Assembly: GCA_003956705.1 (NCBI GenBank)
Contig: QZCP01000479.1
Coordinates: 62,001-126,000, forward strand
Direction: 5' to 3'
Length of the DNA: 64,000 nucleotides
DNA from: Brevipalpus yothersi
Lineage: Eukaryota; Arthropoda; Arachnida; Trombidiformes; Tenuipalpidae
In this document: positions 1 through 13,400 of the stretch, one piece after another
How the letters are laid out: each line of letters opens with the position of its first letter
How positions within the stretch are numbered: the stretch's first letter is position 1
Program-made: the position numbers and the translations under genes
The notes under the pieces: generated by a model
Databases searched by the model: none
Told to the model about the DNA's origin: nothing
Seen by the model: the letters and a program-made list of their open reading frames with translations, nothing else

Positions 1-1489
1 GAACACGTTTTTCTCAACCTTGCTTCAGTTGGAAAGCTACCAGTTTTTCAGGTTTCATCCTGTGGTAATTTGATTCAGTCACCAGGAAGGTGCTGTTTTT
101 GTTTCTCTCAGACGGAGAGTTGAAGGGTTATTGTCGAATCGGTTGGTAAGAGGTAAACCACCGAGCCTTTCATTTTGATTTTCTTCGGATCAGGTAGATC
201 CATAGTAAAGGTTAGTCTTGTCCATACTGAACAATTGTTGAGAACTCAGTTCTCCATTTTACCATCTTCTCGCACACTGCTTGTTGCAGTCACTCAATCT
301 CTTGATAGATCTTTTGTTCGCTGAACAAAGATTGTTTTTTGCAGCTTCTTCTTCTTCTTCTTCTTCTTGCTTGTCACTCGTGGAAACAAGTAGTTTTGAT
401 TCTTTAAGTCTTGGTCACTCGCGGAAACCAAGCACGTTGAAAATCTTGGTCACTCGTGGAAACCAAGTGTGTATTGATACTCTTAGTCACTCGTGGAAAC
501 TAATTGTTCTGAAAATCTTGATCACTCGTGGAAATCAAGTCTTGATCACTCGTGGAAATCAAGTTGTCTTAAATCTTGGTCACTCGTGGAAACCAAGTGT
601 CTTTCTCTCGTAAATCTTGGTCACTCACGGAAACCAAGTAGATTCTTTAAGTCGCCATAGCCTTTGGTGCATTTAGCTGCTGCAAAAGTTTCTCTCCGAT
701 AGAGAAAAGTTGATTTGGTTAGGACAGAGTAGGTGTGTAGTGTATGTCTTTTTAGTTGACTCAGGTAGAGTCGTAGTTTAATTGATTTCAGATAGAATCA
801 ATTGTGTTTAGTGCTATTTCATTTGATTTAAACCCAGATAGGGTCATTTAGCTCATTTTTTCTCTGGATAAAACAACCAGAAATTTCATTTGCTTCAAGT
901 TTTCACTGGATCAAACAACCAGTAAGTTCATTTGCTTCTCTCAATAAGTTTTTCACTGGACAGATAGTTCCAGAAGTTTCATTCGCTTTCTCGATAAGTT
1001 TCTCTGGACAGAAATCCAGAAGTTTAATCCTCTTTGTTCACTAAGTTTTCTTGGAAAAGAAGTTTCCAGTGTCGTCATTTCCGTTTCCGTTGACCGCCAT
1101 TTTGTACTCCAGTTTCAAGTTTAAGTAGATCGCCAGCAGGGGCACTACTAAACCAGTTTGTCAAGTTGTGAGCGTGTGTGAAAGCTCAACTCCTTTCAGT
1201 CATCAACTGACTGTTGATCAAGACACTGCGTTGTCTATTTCCGCTTCCTAATTTTGCTTCTTTTTGAAGCGCTTCTTTACTTCAATCAATTAATTTGATT
1301 ATCCATTTGTGGACTCAGTCCACTCGACACTACTGTTTGATAGAGAAGTCCACAACACAATTGTAGGACCGAGTGAGAGTTTCACCATCTTCCTCCTCCG
1401 GCTCCTTTAGAAACACACGTTTTCTAGGATCTTTCATTTTCATTTTGACTTCTCCGATTACTCAGTAATCTTCTGTGTTGAGTTCCACA
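1..1489 (+). other. Retrotransposon structured leader (5' untranslated region)
   Basis: This stretch precedes the gag ATG and I see no plausible protein in it. It is crowded with short perfect stem-loops, for example 105-119, 187-201, 240-254, 276-290, 309-332, 689-707, 758-772, 780-803, 832-844, 905-923, 1003-1020, 1052-1068, 1202-1218, 1256-1270, 1284-1300, 1309-1323, 1408-1426 and 1456-1470, plus the eight tandem hairpins at 370-638. Many have a 5-bp stem with a 5-nt loop. A run of about 20 such structures in 1.5 kb suggests a function as RNA (packaging, dimerisation or translation control) or spread of a hairpin-forming repeat. The function itself is inference. Confidence 0.8.
370..638 (+). 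repeat. Eight tandem covarying stem-loops
   Basis: Eight copies of a hairpin share the loop CACTCGTGGAA (two loop variants, CACTCGCGGAA and CACTCACGGAA). They occupy 370-390, 410-432, 445-467, 482-504, 517-539, 541-563, 575-597 and 616-638. Stem arms are CTTGGT/ACCAAG in four copies, CTTGAT/ATCAAG in two, CTTAGT/ACTAAT in one (inner five pairs kept) and CTTGT/ACAAG in one. The G to A changes in the left arm are matched by C to T changes in the right arm at two different stem positions, so pairing rather than sequence is kept. Spacers are 1 to 19 nt and unrelated. Confidence 0.93.
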
Positions 1490-4400
1490 ATGGTTGTTAC
1501 ACTTCGTTCAGGACCAGGTCGTCCTAGTAATGCAGAAAGAGCTGCGAGAGCCGCTGCAGAAAATGAAGCTGAGAACCGTCGAGTTCCTCAGTCCGATAAT
1601 GTTGAATCAGCAAACAATGCTGTTCCTGCTCAAATACAATTCGAGGCTCCTACGCCCGATGATACTACTCCTTCAGTAAGTGCTTCTCAGATACATGGTG
1701 CCGCTGGTACTCATGAAACAAGGTCAGAAACCTTATTACCGAATATATCGGCTTCAGTTCTTAAAGATTTGCTCTCAGATCATGGTGTTATTGATCCCAT
1801 GCCATATTCGCATGCTGTACTTAGATTTAAGCAGATTCTCAATACTCTTAGTGAGCTCAAAAATGTTTCGATAGATTTTAATTCGCTTTCATTAGATGAT
1901 GTTAAGCTTTTTCCTTCTCCTCCTTGGATGATATATTTACGTCAACATGACGCTCGTGAAGAAGATATCTTCTATGTTCTCTCAGACATTGGTGTCCGTA
2001 CCGACACAATTCTAAAACAATTAGATCCGATTATCATTGAAAATTCAGATATTTGTCATGCCACAAAAGATTTGCTCTTGTCTTATCAAGATAGTTTATT
2101 TGGTCAATTAGGATCGTCTCGTAATTCTATTGCACGCAATGTAGTTTCTCGCAATCTTCCTTCTCGTAATGAAGAATCTTATTATGCTAGCAATCAACAC
2201 GTTGAACAGCCGAATTCACATGTTCTTCTCCCTTCTCAGGATCTTAATCGTAGCCGCCATTCACAGTATGTCGCTCAATCGAATCCCATTGATGATTCTT
2301 CTCGTTTGCCGCCCAATCAATCCCAGTTTAGGATTCCTTCCACTTCTCCTACTAGAGTTAAGTTTAACAAGTTAGTTTATACGATGGAATTGAAACCCAT
2401 CAAAGATCCGTTCGCTTGGATTAATGAAGCCAGGTGGAAATTAATTAATTCTCCTCTTACTGATTCGGAAAGAATCATAGTTTTGAAACGTAATGCAATA
2501 GGTGATGTTCGTAATGCAGTTGTAAAAGTAGATCAGTTAGGTCTAACTAATTTTGAAGCCTATCTTTCCAAGATTCGTGATATTATTTGTACTTCTCCGA
2601 AGTTTTTTTTGCTCGAAAATGAAATTCAGAATATGAGATACAATTCCAAAGATGATCCCATAGAATTCATTCACAATTTAGAAGAAAAATTGAAACAGCG
2701 CTATAACTCTGATACTGTTGATCCAGAAAGAGTTCTTATTCTTCTCAAAAGTAAGCTTCCGAAAGAATTGCAACGCAAAGTTGTGAAAAAGGGTGCAAAC
2801 CTAGACCTTGAATCGATGACCAATATTATGGTCCATAGTCACAATGACTTCAAAGCTGAGTCTCAGCTCCATCAGTTTCGTATGATGAAACAGCAGCAAC
2901 GTCCGCCAGTGAATCATCACCCTCCTCATCGTTCGTATAATCATCGTCCTCCATATCGTCATCATGATCGTCATCATGATTCTCATCGAGCTCCAATGCC
3001 AGTTCAAAGTATCCATCGAGATACGCGTGCGTATCAGCCTAGATTTCCAACAAGGAAACCAGAAAATGTTACATGTTATGGTTGTGGTAAGACTGGCCAT
3101 TACCGCACAAGTTGTCCATTTAATCGTAATTCATATCAACGTTCGAATCCTACTCAAGCTCAGCCTGAATCTCGTGCTCCGAATTCAGCAAATAATAGTG
3201 CTCCTCATCCGAATTCCAATTGGCAAAAAGAGAAGACCTCTCTCATTGTGTTTAGTGATTTCTCTCATTTGGCAACGCCGCCACCATTTTCTCCCGAATC
3301 TGCCACCGCTGGTGAGTCAGAAGTTGAACATCTGTTCTTGCTAGAAGAGGTTTCTAGCCGCTCAAAGAAAAAGAAGAAACAATCTTCACCTGATTGTTTA
3401 GACGCTCTCCGTGAATCAAATTTGTTTGATCCTCCCGTACAAAGAAAAGAAGAGACACAGTCTCTTTCTCTCGCAAATTATCGTCAAGAAATGCTTCGTC
3501 AGTTTCGTGTTATGCACAACGTTATCCCTCGAATATTCCCAAAGTGTGAGGTTACTCTTCATTCTGCTACTGGTCAGAAAACCATTTCTGCTTGTTGTGA
3601 CTCTTGCTCACATATTTCAATTATCGATTATGATTTAGCCGTAAGTTTAGGTTGGCCAATCATAGGTGAACCTCTCTCATTGTCAGGAATCGAAAATGTC
3701 GGTGTGACCACCGTAGGTTCTTGTTTCGTTCTCACTCGTGCAAACAATATGAAAATAGGATTCTCTCAAGAAATTTTCGTACTCAAAGATTTTAGTACTC
3801 CTCTTCTCTTAGGATGTCAACTCTTAGCTCTATATGAAGCAGATATTAAGCTTCGTGCTTCAGGCCATCAAGTTCTCTCTTCCTTCCCTGTTAAGGCTCC
3901 TCTCAAGTTAGAAATGCGAAATTGTGACGAAGATGAAATTCGTCAAATCACGAAAATGGGTCCTCCTCCCGAATTATCTGAATCAGAAATTTCCGATCAG
4001 AAAGTTATTAGTTCTCGTAAGAAATATGCAGTCGAAGAACTCGAAAATAGTTTAAGTAAGTCTAGCAAACGTTCTCGTTCATCCAATTATTGTCTCTTGA
4101 TTAAGTTCCTCTCTGAAGCCGAGACCAATCACGTTCTCGCAATTGATGACTCCTCCCACAAATCTTGGCCCGAATTATTCTCGAAACAAATTAGTTCTGA
4201 TCTCGATCAATCGCAAAGAGAAATTATGCTCAATACCCTTATGGAAAAGCAACAAGCTTTTGCCAAAGATTCCTCTGATTTAGGATTTGTTCCTCATGAA
4301 AAATGCAATATCAAAATAGATATAGGTGATGAGATTATTCCTTATGAAAAACCGTATCCTTGTTCCGCTCAAAAAAGATTAGCATTCTCTCAAGTTTGTT

Positions 4401-7400
4401 CTGACTTAGAATCGTCAGGTATTATTTCTGAAACCACAGCTCCAGGTGGTTCTCCAGCTCTTCTTGTCTCCAAGCCTGATGGGTCTTGGCGCTTAGTCGT
4501 TGACTATCGTGAGTTAAACAAACGCATCAAACGCAAACGCTATCCAATGCCTAGAACTGATGATTTCCTCACAGCTCTTCAGAATAAGAAATATTTTGCT
4601 ACTCTTGATTTACTTCATGGTTATTACCAATTAGAACTTCCTCCCAAAGAAGGTCTGAAAACCGTCTTTGTCACTCCTGATAAAAAGTATCATTATAATC
4701 GTTTGCCGATGGGTCTTGTTGACGCTCCTTTTTACTTCCAATATATCGTGAATACTATGCTCGGAGAATATCAGTACAACATTTGCTTAGGTTATTTCGA
4801 TGACATTTGTGTCTTTGGAAATTCATTCGAAGAATTAGTCGAAAATCTCAAGAAAGTTCTAAATCGTCTCATTGAATGGGGTTTTAAGGTTAAAATCTCC
4901 AAAACAAACTTTGGTTCGAAAGAATTCGAATTCTTAGGTCATATCGCTTCTGGTGAAGGCATCAAGCCAAACCCTCGAAAAGTTGAACAACTCTTAGCTA
5001 TTCCTCCTCCTCGTAATGTAAAAGAATTACAAAGCTTCTTAGGTCTCATCAATTACTTCTCTCGCTATATCGAAAACTATTCCAAGATAGTTGAACCTTT
5101 GTATCGTCTCGTTCGTAAAGAAAGAAAGTTCTCAATCACAAAGAATGATATTCTTATCATGGAACAATTGAAACAAGCTCTTGCTCAAAATTGCATGTTA
5201 TATCATTTCGATCCGTCTCGAAAGACTCGACTAGCAGTCGATGCATCTCATCTCGCAGTCGGTGGAATTTTACTCCAGTATCATGAAGAAGATGATGCTT
5301 GGAGACCCGTCAATTTCTTTGGTCAAAAACTCAAGCCATATCAAGTTAATTACACCGTCAGTGAAAAAGAATGTCTTGCCATCATCATTGGTATAGAAAG
5401 AAACCGTCAGTACCTAGAAGGTATAGAATTTGAGATCCTTACGGATCATCATGCTCTCTGTCAACTCCCGAAAACTAAGTTCAAAAACGGCCGAATAGAA
5501 CGTTGGTCGATTATGCTATCAGCATATCGCTATTGTGTAGCCTATCTTGAAGGAAAAATTCATCCCGCAGATTGTCTTAGTAGAAATCCCAATGAATGGA
5601 ATCACCGCAATGGTGTCTTAGATTCTAAAGACGAATATTTCAAGTGTTACATTACTCTCGATTATCCTCAAGTAGATTCTCAGTTAGAAAAAGGATTCCT
5701 CTCTCAGAATAAGCCCATGATAAATATAGATGCCGTAGATCATGATCAATTTCAAAAGTATGCAGAAGGTCAGTCTAAAGCTTATTCCTCGATTATCGAA
5801 ATTCTAAGAAAACAGTCTCCCTCGAAATTATTCAAAAAGTATTCCAAACGCTACTGCTTAGTTGAAGGTTTACTCTATCGCAATCCCACTAGAAAACGCC
5901 CTTATTATAGGCTCATGATCGATATTAAGTCTCTCGAAGAAATTTTCAAGTATGAACACGGTGATCCTCTTAGTGGACACTTTGGTTTTGATAAAACCTA
6001 TTTCAATATCTCTCGAAAGTATGATTGTCCCGATCTGGTTGACCGCGTAAAGATTCTCAATGCATCATGCATTAAGTGCATGACTGGTAAATCAAATACT
6101 CATTCTGAAACAATCAGACAATTGAAACCGATTGGAAAGTTTCCAATGCAAATCGTCGAATTGGACGTTATGGGTCCAGTAGAATCATCATCCAAACAAA
6201 ATCAACTCATCGTAGTCATGGTAGACTCATTGACAAGATTCGTTTTTGCAAAAGCAATTCGCAACCAGCGAGCTCCGAATATCATCAAGTTTTTAGAAGA
6301 CACATTTCAACAATTTGGTTATCCTCAGATCGTCCAAACCGATCAAGGACGCAATTTTATGAGTGATGAACTCAATCATTATCTCAGTGAAAAGAAAGTT
6401 AAGCATCAAGTTTCAACACCATATCACCCTCAATCGCAAGGTATAGTAGAAAGAGCCAATGCTACATTAGGTGCTCAAATTCGTGTCTTCCTGCAAGGAA
6501 AACCTATCAAATCTTGGGACCAATATGTTGGCCCATCAGTTTTCGCTATCAATAACTCGTTGAATCGATCAACTGGTTATCCTCCCTCTGTTCTCATGTT
6601 TGGAACACAGTTCCATAAGCCTAACGATACTAATTATCCATCAATTCCAGTAGAAGAAAACTTGCTCGTTATCAGACAGCAAGCCCGGGAAAAATTATTA
6701 GCAAATCAGCTCAAATATGTTGAAGCTGGAAGTAATCCAGAAAGTCCTATCACTGTAGGCAAAATTGTCTTTATTAGACAGCATCTTGCAGATTCTGGAA
6801 AGAAATTCTCAAAAAGGTTTAAAGGACCTCTTCTTGTGCTCAATCGATTTGGTGCAGTTCTAACAGTGTTAGATATTGCGAAGAAAAAGAAATTCAATGT
6901 CAATATTTCCCAATGTAAATTGTACAAGGGAATTCTCACTCCAGCAATGAATGCTGCAATAGCATCTCATTTTCCGTCTTCATCTTCCGAACTTCCGGTT
7001 GAAAACACAGTTTCCTCTCAATCTGTATCTCACCAACCAGGTGATGAAAGTTCATCATTGCCCTTTCCTCACCATGTAGGTGATCAAAGTATCTCTTCCT
7101 CTCTAATTCCCGAAGTTAGTCAGCAGCAAGCTGAAACTAATGATTATATTTCCGACTCTGAATCATTTTCAGAGCCTAGTGTGTGTGAAAGAGAGCTAGT
7201 TTCTAACAAGCATCTGAGTGATATTTCACGTCAGTATGAAAGTGTATCATCGTCTGATAGCGATGATGAAAAAGATCAAGTTCATGCAAACAATGCATCT
7301 AACAAGCAAAAGAAAAATTTAACTCAAGCAAACAATGCTCCAATTAAGCCAAGTAATGTCAGTAAAAATGGAAAGAAAATTCCTGAACCTGCTCATCATA

Positions 7401-10400
7401 GTTCATCTCTTAGTAAGCACAAGCCTAAGGCTGTGAAGCAAGCAAGCCAGCTTGAACACAGTTCAAACTCTGATTGTCATGAAAACAACTTTCTACATTC
7501 CAATGGTCAAAGTCCAGTTTCACCGAACCTTCTCGAAGATATCGAGATATTTGATAATGATGCCGATAGCAATCTCTCTGAGCCCATAGCTGCTCGTGTC
7601 AAACGAAGATCAGATCGTACGAATCGGATCCCTCAGCCTTTTCTTTACTCTTTCATGATCCATGTAGGATCATCTCCCGATCAATCAGATACATCATTAT
7701 CATCGACTCAGTCGATTCAATTCGATTCAGTTGACTTCCTGTCGTTCACTGGTGAACATCTCTCTGATAGACATTGTCTAAATCAAATAGCTTTGGTTTC
7801 TACTTCCGTTTCCTCTTATGTCCATACTATTGGAAAGTGTCTTAACACTTATCCATTATACTTAAGCACTTCTTGCCATATCCTCTCAAAGGGGCCTGAC
7901 CAGATAGGTCTGATAATAAGCTTATTCAACGCCTTTACTTGCTCCTCTTATGACCGTAGGTCATATTTCACTGGTTTTCCCGAGAGAAGAAGAATCTTCA
8001 TCGAGGACGTGGTCCTCTTGTCCTCTCATTTCATTTTCCATCTCGAAAGAGTCATTATCTCTCTTCTATTCACTTCTCATTTCAGTCCTCTTTGCCATAA
8101 GCTTTCAAGCTCATTTTCTGTTCAAGTTGAACCTCTCAATTTTGTTGAAAATCATTATTTTCCATCCTTCAATTACTTACAATTGATTGCTCTTGAAAGT
8201 GAAATTATTCACATCTATTTCATCATATTCATTGATTATTGTGGCTATCTTCAGATAGAAGATTTCAGCATTAGTGCTGTTGAAAAACAATTTTGTGACA
8301 TCATTTTTGATCATCTTCATGAATCATCAGTGTTATCCTTCTGGACACGAACCAACAACGTTAAAAGACGTATTTTTCTTCATCATCCTCATCACTATTG
8401 TTCTCCTATTAGTAGTGATTCATCACGTAGTTGTGCTTCATTTGCTTTCTCGCAAAGATTAATTAATAAGAACTCAGTTCTCGATGCCGCAAGAAACAAC
8501 ACAAATAGAGTGTGTGTGTACACCCTCAACAATTGCTTTCACCATCATTTGTATCCTCATCTTGATCTTCATGGTCGTCGTTTACATTTATGTCATGAGT
8601 TTAGATCAGAAAGTAGTTCATCAGCATTATATTTGGTACGATTAAGTACTCTGTACTCAAAAACAGTATTTTTCAATACTTTATCACTTCATTTCCGTCA
8701 ACTTCCGCTAACCGGAAACTCAGTTTTTGCATCACTTCCTGTGATTTTTGGTCATCTTTCATTGCATATAGCAATTGATTCAAGTCAAATCTTGACTATA
8801 TTTGGTATCCTACAGCATTATTCGAAAATACTCGGCATCAATCAGCCTTATTCACCAATATTCAGTTTGGTTCATCTTATTTTTCATCTCTTGCATAAAA
8901 CAATTGTTTCAAGCCAGTGTTTGGCCACATTCAGTGATTCTCATCATCAATCATTAATACTCGGCGTCTCATTCCACTATTCAAGTATACTCGGCGTCAT
9001 ACACCGTTTTCATCACCACCAAAAAGTGATATCATTTGAAAAAATTCATCAAACTTTGCGTCATCTTCAGCAACATCCGTTTTCATCATTTTCGATCAGT
9101 AAGTCATTTGATCAGCCTCTTTGCTTTGCTGCTGCCAGGAAAACAATTCCTGAGTCTAAATTTGATACACATTCGATTGAAAAACAATCGCATTACTCAT
9201 ACACTGAGCAACCTTTACATTGTAAAGAATTACGCAAAACTTCATCCGATATTTCATCATCTCTGCTGCAACCAGCAGCATCGCTTTCTGCTTCTGCTAT
9301 TAAACTTTGTACTGCCTTTGGCAGCTTGGTGATTGAAAAATTCAACAGATTCTCATATTACGTCTATCCGTGTCATATCAGTTTCGCATCTTCTCAACAT
9401 TTCATCATGTCGTCATCTTCCAATAATGAAGGAGACTCTGTCTCAATGGCATCTCTTTCAAAGATTATCCGTCTTATTCAGCGTCGAACAAAAAAGCTCA
9501 GTTTTCTCCAACGTTTACCAGAACTCAGTTCTCATGGATTTCGAGAATTCCATGTAGATTCTACCGACATGGTAGATCGTGCAGAACAATTTGTGTGCAA
9601 ATTATGCAGTCATTTCATCCGTGGAATTAAGTGCTGTAGTCACTGTAATTCACTATATTGTGTCGCTTGTTTCGAACTATTGCAAAAGTTCAAAGTTATT
9701 CTCGAAGAGAAAAGAATCATCACAGGTAATGGTACATTCGCATGTCTTACCTGTTTACCCTCAAGACAATTCACCGATGAAGGTATACCATCTCCCGAAA
9801 TACTCGAAATTTATGGTTCCGCAAAATTTCATTGCCCTCGTATCAATTGTGGTCAAAAGTTCCTTTATTCTGAACTCAATCAGCATGTAGCTGAATGTCG
9901 TCATGGTATAATATTCGATCCTCCAGATTTCGATCTTGTTCACACCAATAATGATGTCGATGGTCTCGACAAACACATTGAAGAAGCCAGAGATAATTCA
10001 CCAAGAATTGTTGCCATTTCACCTCAGCCACATCGAGAAAACAGTTCTCAATTTCGTGCTCTTCCTTCAACCGAAGTTTATCGTGGATCTGAACTGCATG
10101 TAGCAGGTCCAAGTGGTTCTATCACCGATCAATTCTCTCAAACTCAACCGAAAGCAGTCGTCAGTGAAGTTATTCTCTCAGAATGGAATACTCTTCCTTC
10201 AGATGTTGCATCTGATCCAGGTTTTCTAGTATCATCCGATGATCAGTCCAGTGTATCTTCAAATCGTAGAAGAACACCATCAGTTGGAAAACGTAGTCGT
10301 CCCAATGATCCAGTTCCTGAGCCACAGTCTCAGACAGATAGTTCTCATTCTTCTCCAAAAATTCCTGCCAGGGATTCTCCTCGGAATATTTTCCCTTCTA

Positions 10401-13400
10401 GACAAGAAGCTCGTCTTGCTGTAACTGCAGAAGCAGCAGCAGTATTTGCACCTCCAACAACAGTACCGTCTTCATTCGCATTTACTCCTTCAGAATCCGA
10501 AGGATCATCAACCCTATATGCTGCAGCATTATCTCGCTCTCAAGCATCAGCAGTAACTACTGTTAACACCACTTCATCATCATCTATAGCACCCATTGCT
10601 AGTACTTCAGCTGTATCTACAGCATCAACGGCTCCAGCCGCATCCACTTCATCAGTCAATTTACCTTCTCGTGCCCGAAGATATCCACCGGGTTATACTT
10701 TCAAAGATGAACAAGAGAAAACTACTGCTTGGAGAGAAGCAGTAGATGATTATTTTACAGGAGGCTATCCTGATATAACTCCATTTGTTACTGGTTATCT
10801 TGGTTCTTTATCTGAACGTCGTAGACGTGCTGAATTAGAAGCCGCAGCTTCTGCTCAAGCATCAAATCCCCCAGCATCCGCAGCATCTTCATCATCATCG
10901 AGCCCAAGTTCTCGTACTTCTTCTCGTCCTCAATCTAGAGCTTCTAGCTCATTTCAACCTCGATATTATCGACGTGATCTTCAACCAGTTCAACGCGTTC
11001 CAGCCGTACCTGTTCATATCCATACTGATATTCGCAGTCAACTTCAACCGTATCAAATCACCGAAATGAATCGATATTTCGAACGTCTTCGAATCACTCC
11101 TCAATTTTCATCTCATCATGATGGTTTTGTTGACGATACACCTCGTCATCGTCAACGCGTATATGTTTGGCGCAATCGTGTCCCTACTCCTCCAGCTTCT
11201 CTTGAGCCTTGGATGGAGCGAATAATAGAACAAAATCAAGATATTCGATTCCCTTATGACTCAGTCATAGGCATTCATGCTGAATGCATATTGGTTCAGT
11301 TACCAGGGGAAACTCGTCCCTCTCTTAGATGTGCTTGGTTATCCATCGTCCGCAATAATGGCGATGTTATCTTTGAAACTTTCATCAAGTATAGTCGCGC
11401 TTATATTAAAGAATTCTTCCTTGAAAAGAACGGTATAACATGGAATCATATCCGTTATGCAAGCTCTCCAGCCGCTGTTAGAAAACAGATGACTGAATAC
11501 ATTTCAGTAGCCAGCAGAATCGTCGCCGCTTATCCAGAGCAAATGCTCAGTACTCTTGGATTCTCCAGAGATCAAATTCTCATTATTCAGCCAAAACTTG
11601 TGGATTTATCCGTATTCTATTCTCCACTACTTTCACTCAATCCATTCAACTTCAGATGCATCATTCATCTCTTATCGAAAGGCCACATCACTTTTCCCGT
11701 GCCTCATGCTCCTACATTTACAGCTCGATTAGCTGTCAAAGCTTATTTCTTATGTCGTGATCTTATCGAAGGTCCAGTTTGGCAATGGTCTCCGAATACA
11801 TTTATATGTAAAAGAATGGCTCTCATGTTTCAAGGAAACAACAGCTTCCCAGAAAGATTATTTTATTCCTGCGCTTATTCTCGCAATGATCAGCTTCCTA
11901 CATGGAACACTGGTATTCCATATTGTGATCCAACTCAATGGAGAAATCATCATCCATCACCAGATGATGATGAATCAATGAACATCGAAGTTCGCATCGC
12001 TCGTCGTGCTCCTGAACGTGATCCTGATGATTGGTTTGTTCCAGGACAGAATTTTGAACCCATTGATTGGGATAATGTGCTCAACAATCAATATCAAGAA
12101 ATGCATCCTGAACCTCCGGTTCATCCTCTTCCAAATTATAGTGAAGCTGAAATTCAGCAAGCTCAAGATTTAAGTCTTCGCCCAGAAGAACAAGTAGTTC
12201 CAGAAGCCGCACCTCGAAAGGAATCTCCTCCTCCATCATTTGCTTCAACAGTTCCGATTCCATATTCTGAACTCAGTTCGATTAATCCAACAGTCTCTGC
12301 CATGTCAGATGAACAATTTGCCCAACATTTAAATGAAGCCACTGAAGCAATAGCATCTTCAGCCGCAAATAATATATTTGACAACATAGGTCAACCTCCA
12401 GCTAATCCTGAAATCGATGCTCAAATCATGAGCGATGTTCAGGCAATGTCCCAAGAAATGGAAACTCGTTCCGATGCCTCGAATGGATCGGAGACACAGT
12501 CTCATCATATGGAGTATCATCCTCCATATTCACCAATCAGTCCAGCTCCCGCCGAAAGTTCTGAAATCGAGACTATGTCTCATTCAGCATCTCAAACCTC
12601 AAATGATCAAGTATCATCAACATGCTCTCAAGTGCCACAATCATCTCAGCTCAGTCTTGACCCTCAAGCATCTAATCTATCATCAAATCCTGATGATACT
12701 CAGCATCCAAGTGACCATCAAAATACTCGGCAGACCACCGAAAATACTAATATTCAGCATTCCAATGAAAACGCTGATACTCGGCGCTCCACTGATAATA
12801 ATACTCAACATCCAGTTGATGGAAACAATCCATCTAGTACAGATAGTACTCATCAAGCTAAGGAATCTTCATCCGAAGAAGTTATTCAGAAAACTCCAAA
12901 ACAAGCTGAAGAATCTCAGCATACGAAGTCAACTTCTCCTCTTTCGGTAAATCCCGAAGAGAATACTGCTCAGCTTCCCTCATCATCAGCATCAGTATCT
13001 ACTGATCAGCCCTCTACTTCATCAGCTTCCGCTGAATCTCAGCATCGTCCAGGCTCTGCTGCACGTACCCAGCATCCCCCAATTACTACTACATTAATCG
13101 AAGAAGTTCGACCATTTACTTTACCGATATCTATTCCTCGCCGATCTTCTAGGCAACAAGCCTCAACCTCATCATCACCTTCCGGACTTGATACTCAAGC
13201 CGCACCGAGAACTTCTCCTCGTAACAATACTCCTCCAGTTTATAAAGAGTTTGGTCTGGTCTCACAGTCGAGCATTCCTCGTCCTCAACCTCGAACTTCA
13301 TCTTCATCCTCATCTTCTAGACCAGCATCTCAAGCCAGCTCTCCTTCTCCTTCAACGTCTTCCGGAACAGTATCACTGCTTGATCCTTCCGTTCGTCAGC

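Noticed and set aside
281..613. Open frame of 110 codons with a repeated GHSWKPS-like peptide
   Set aside because: It is the hairpin array read as protein; base changes preserve stem pairing rather than amino acids, and no suitable ATG starts it.
370..638. CRISPR-like array of eight repeats of about 23 bp
   Set aside because: Repeats vary in their stems, spacers are 1 to 19 nt, the context is a eukaryotic retrotransposon and there are no cas genes. They are stem-loops.
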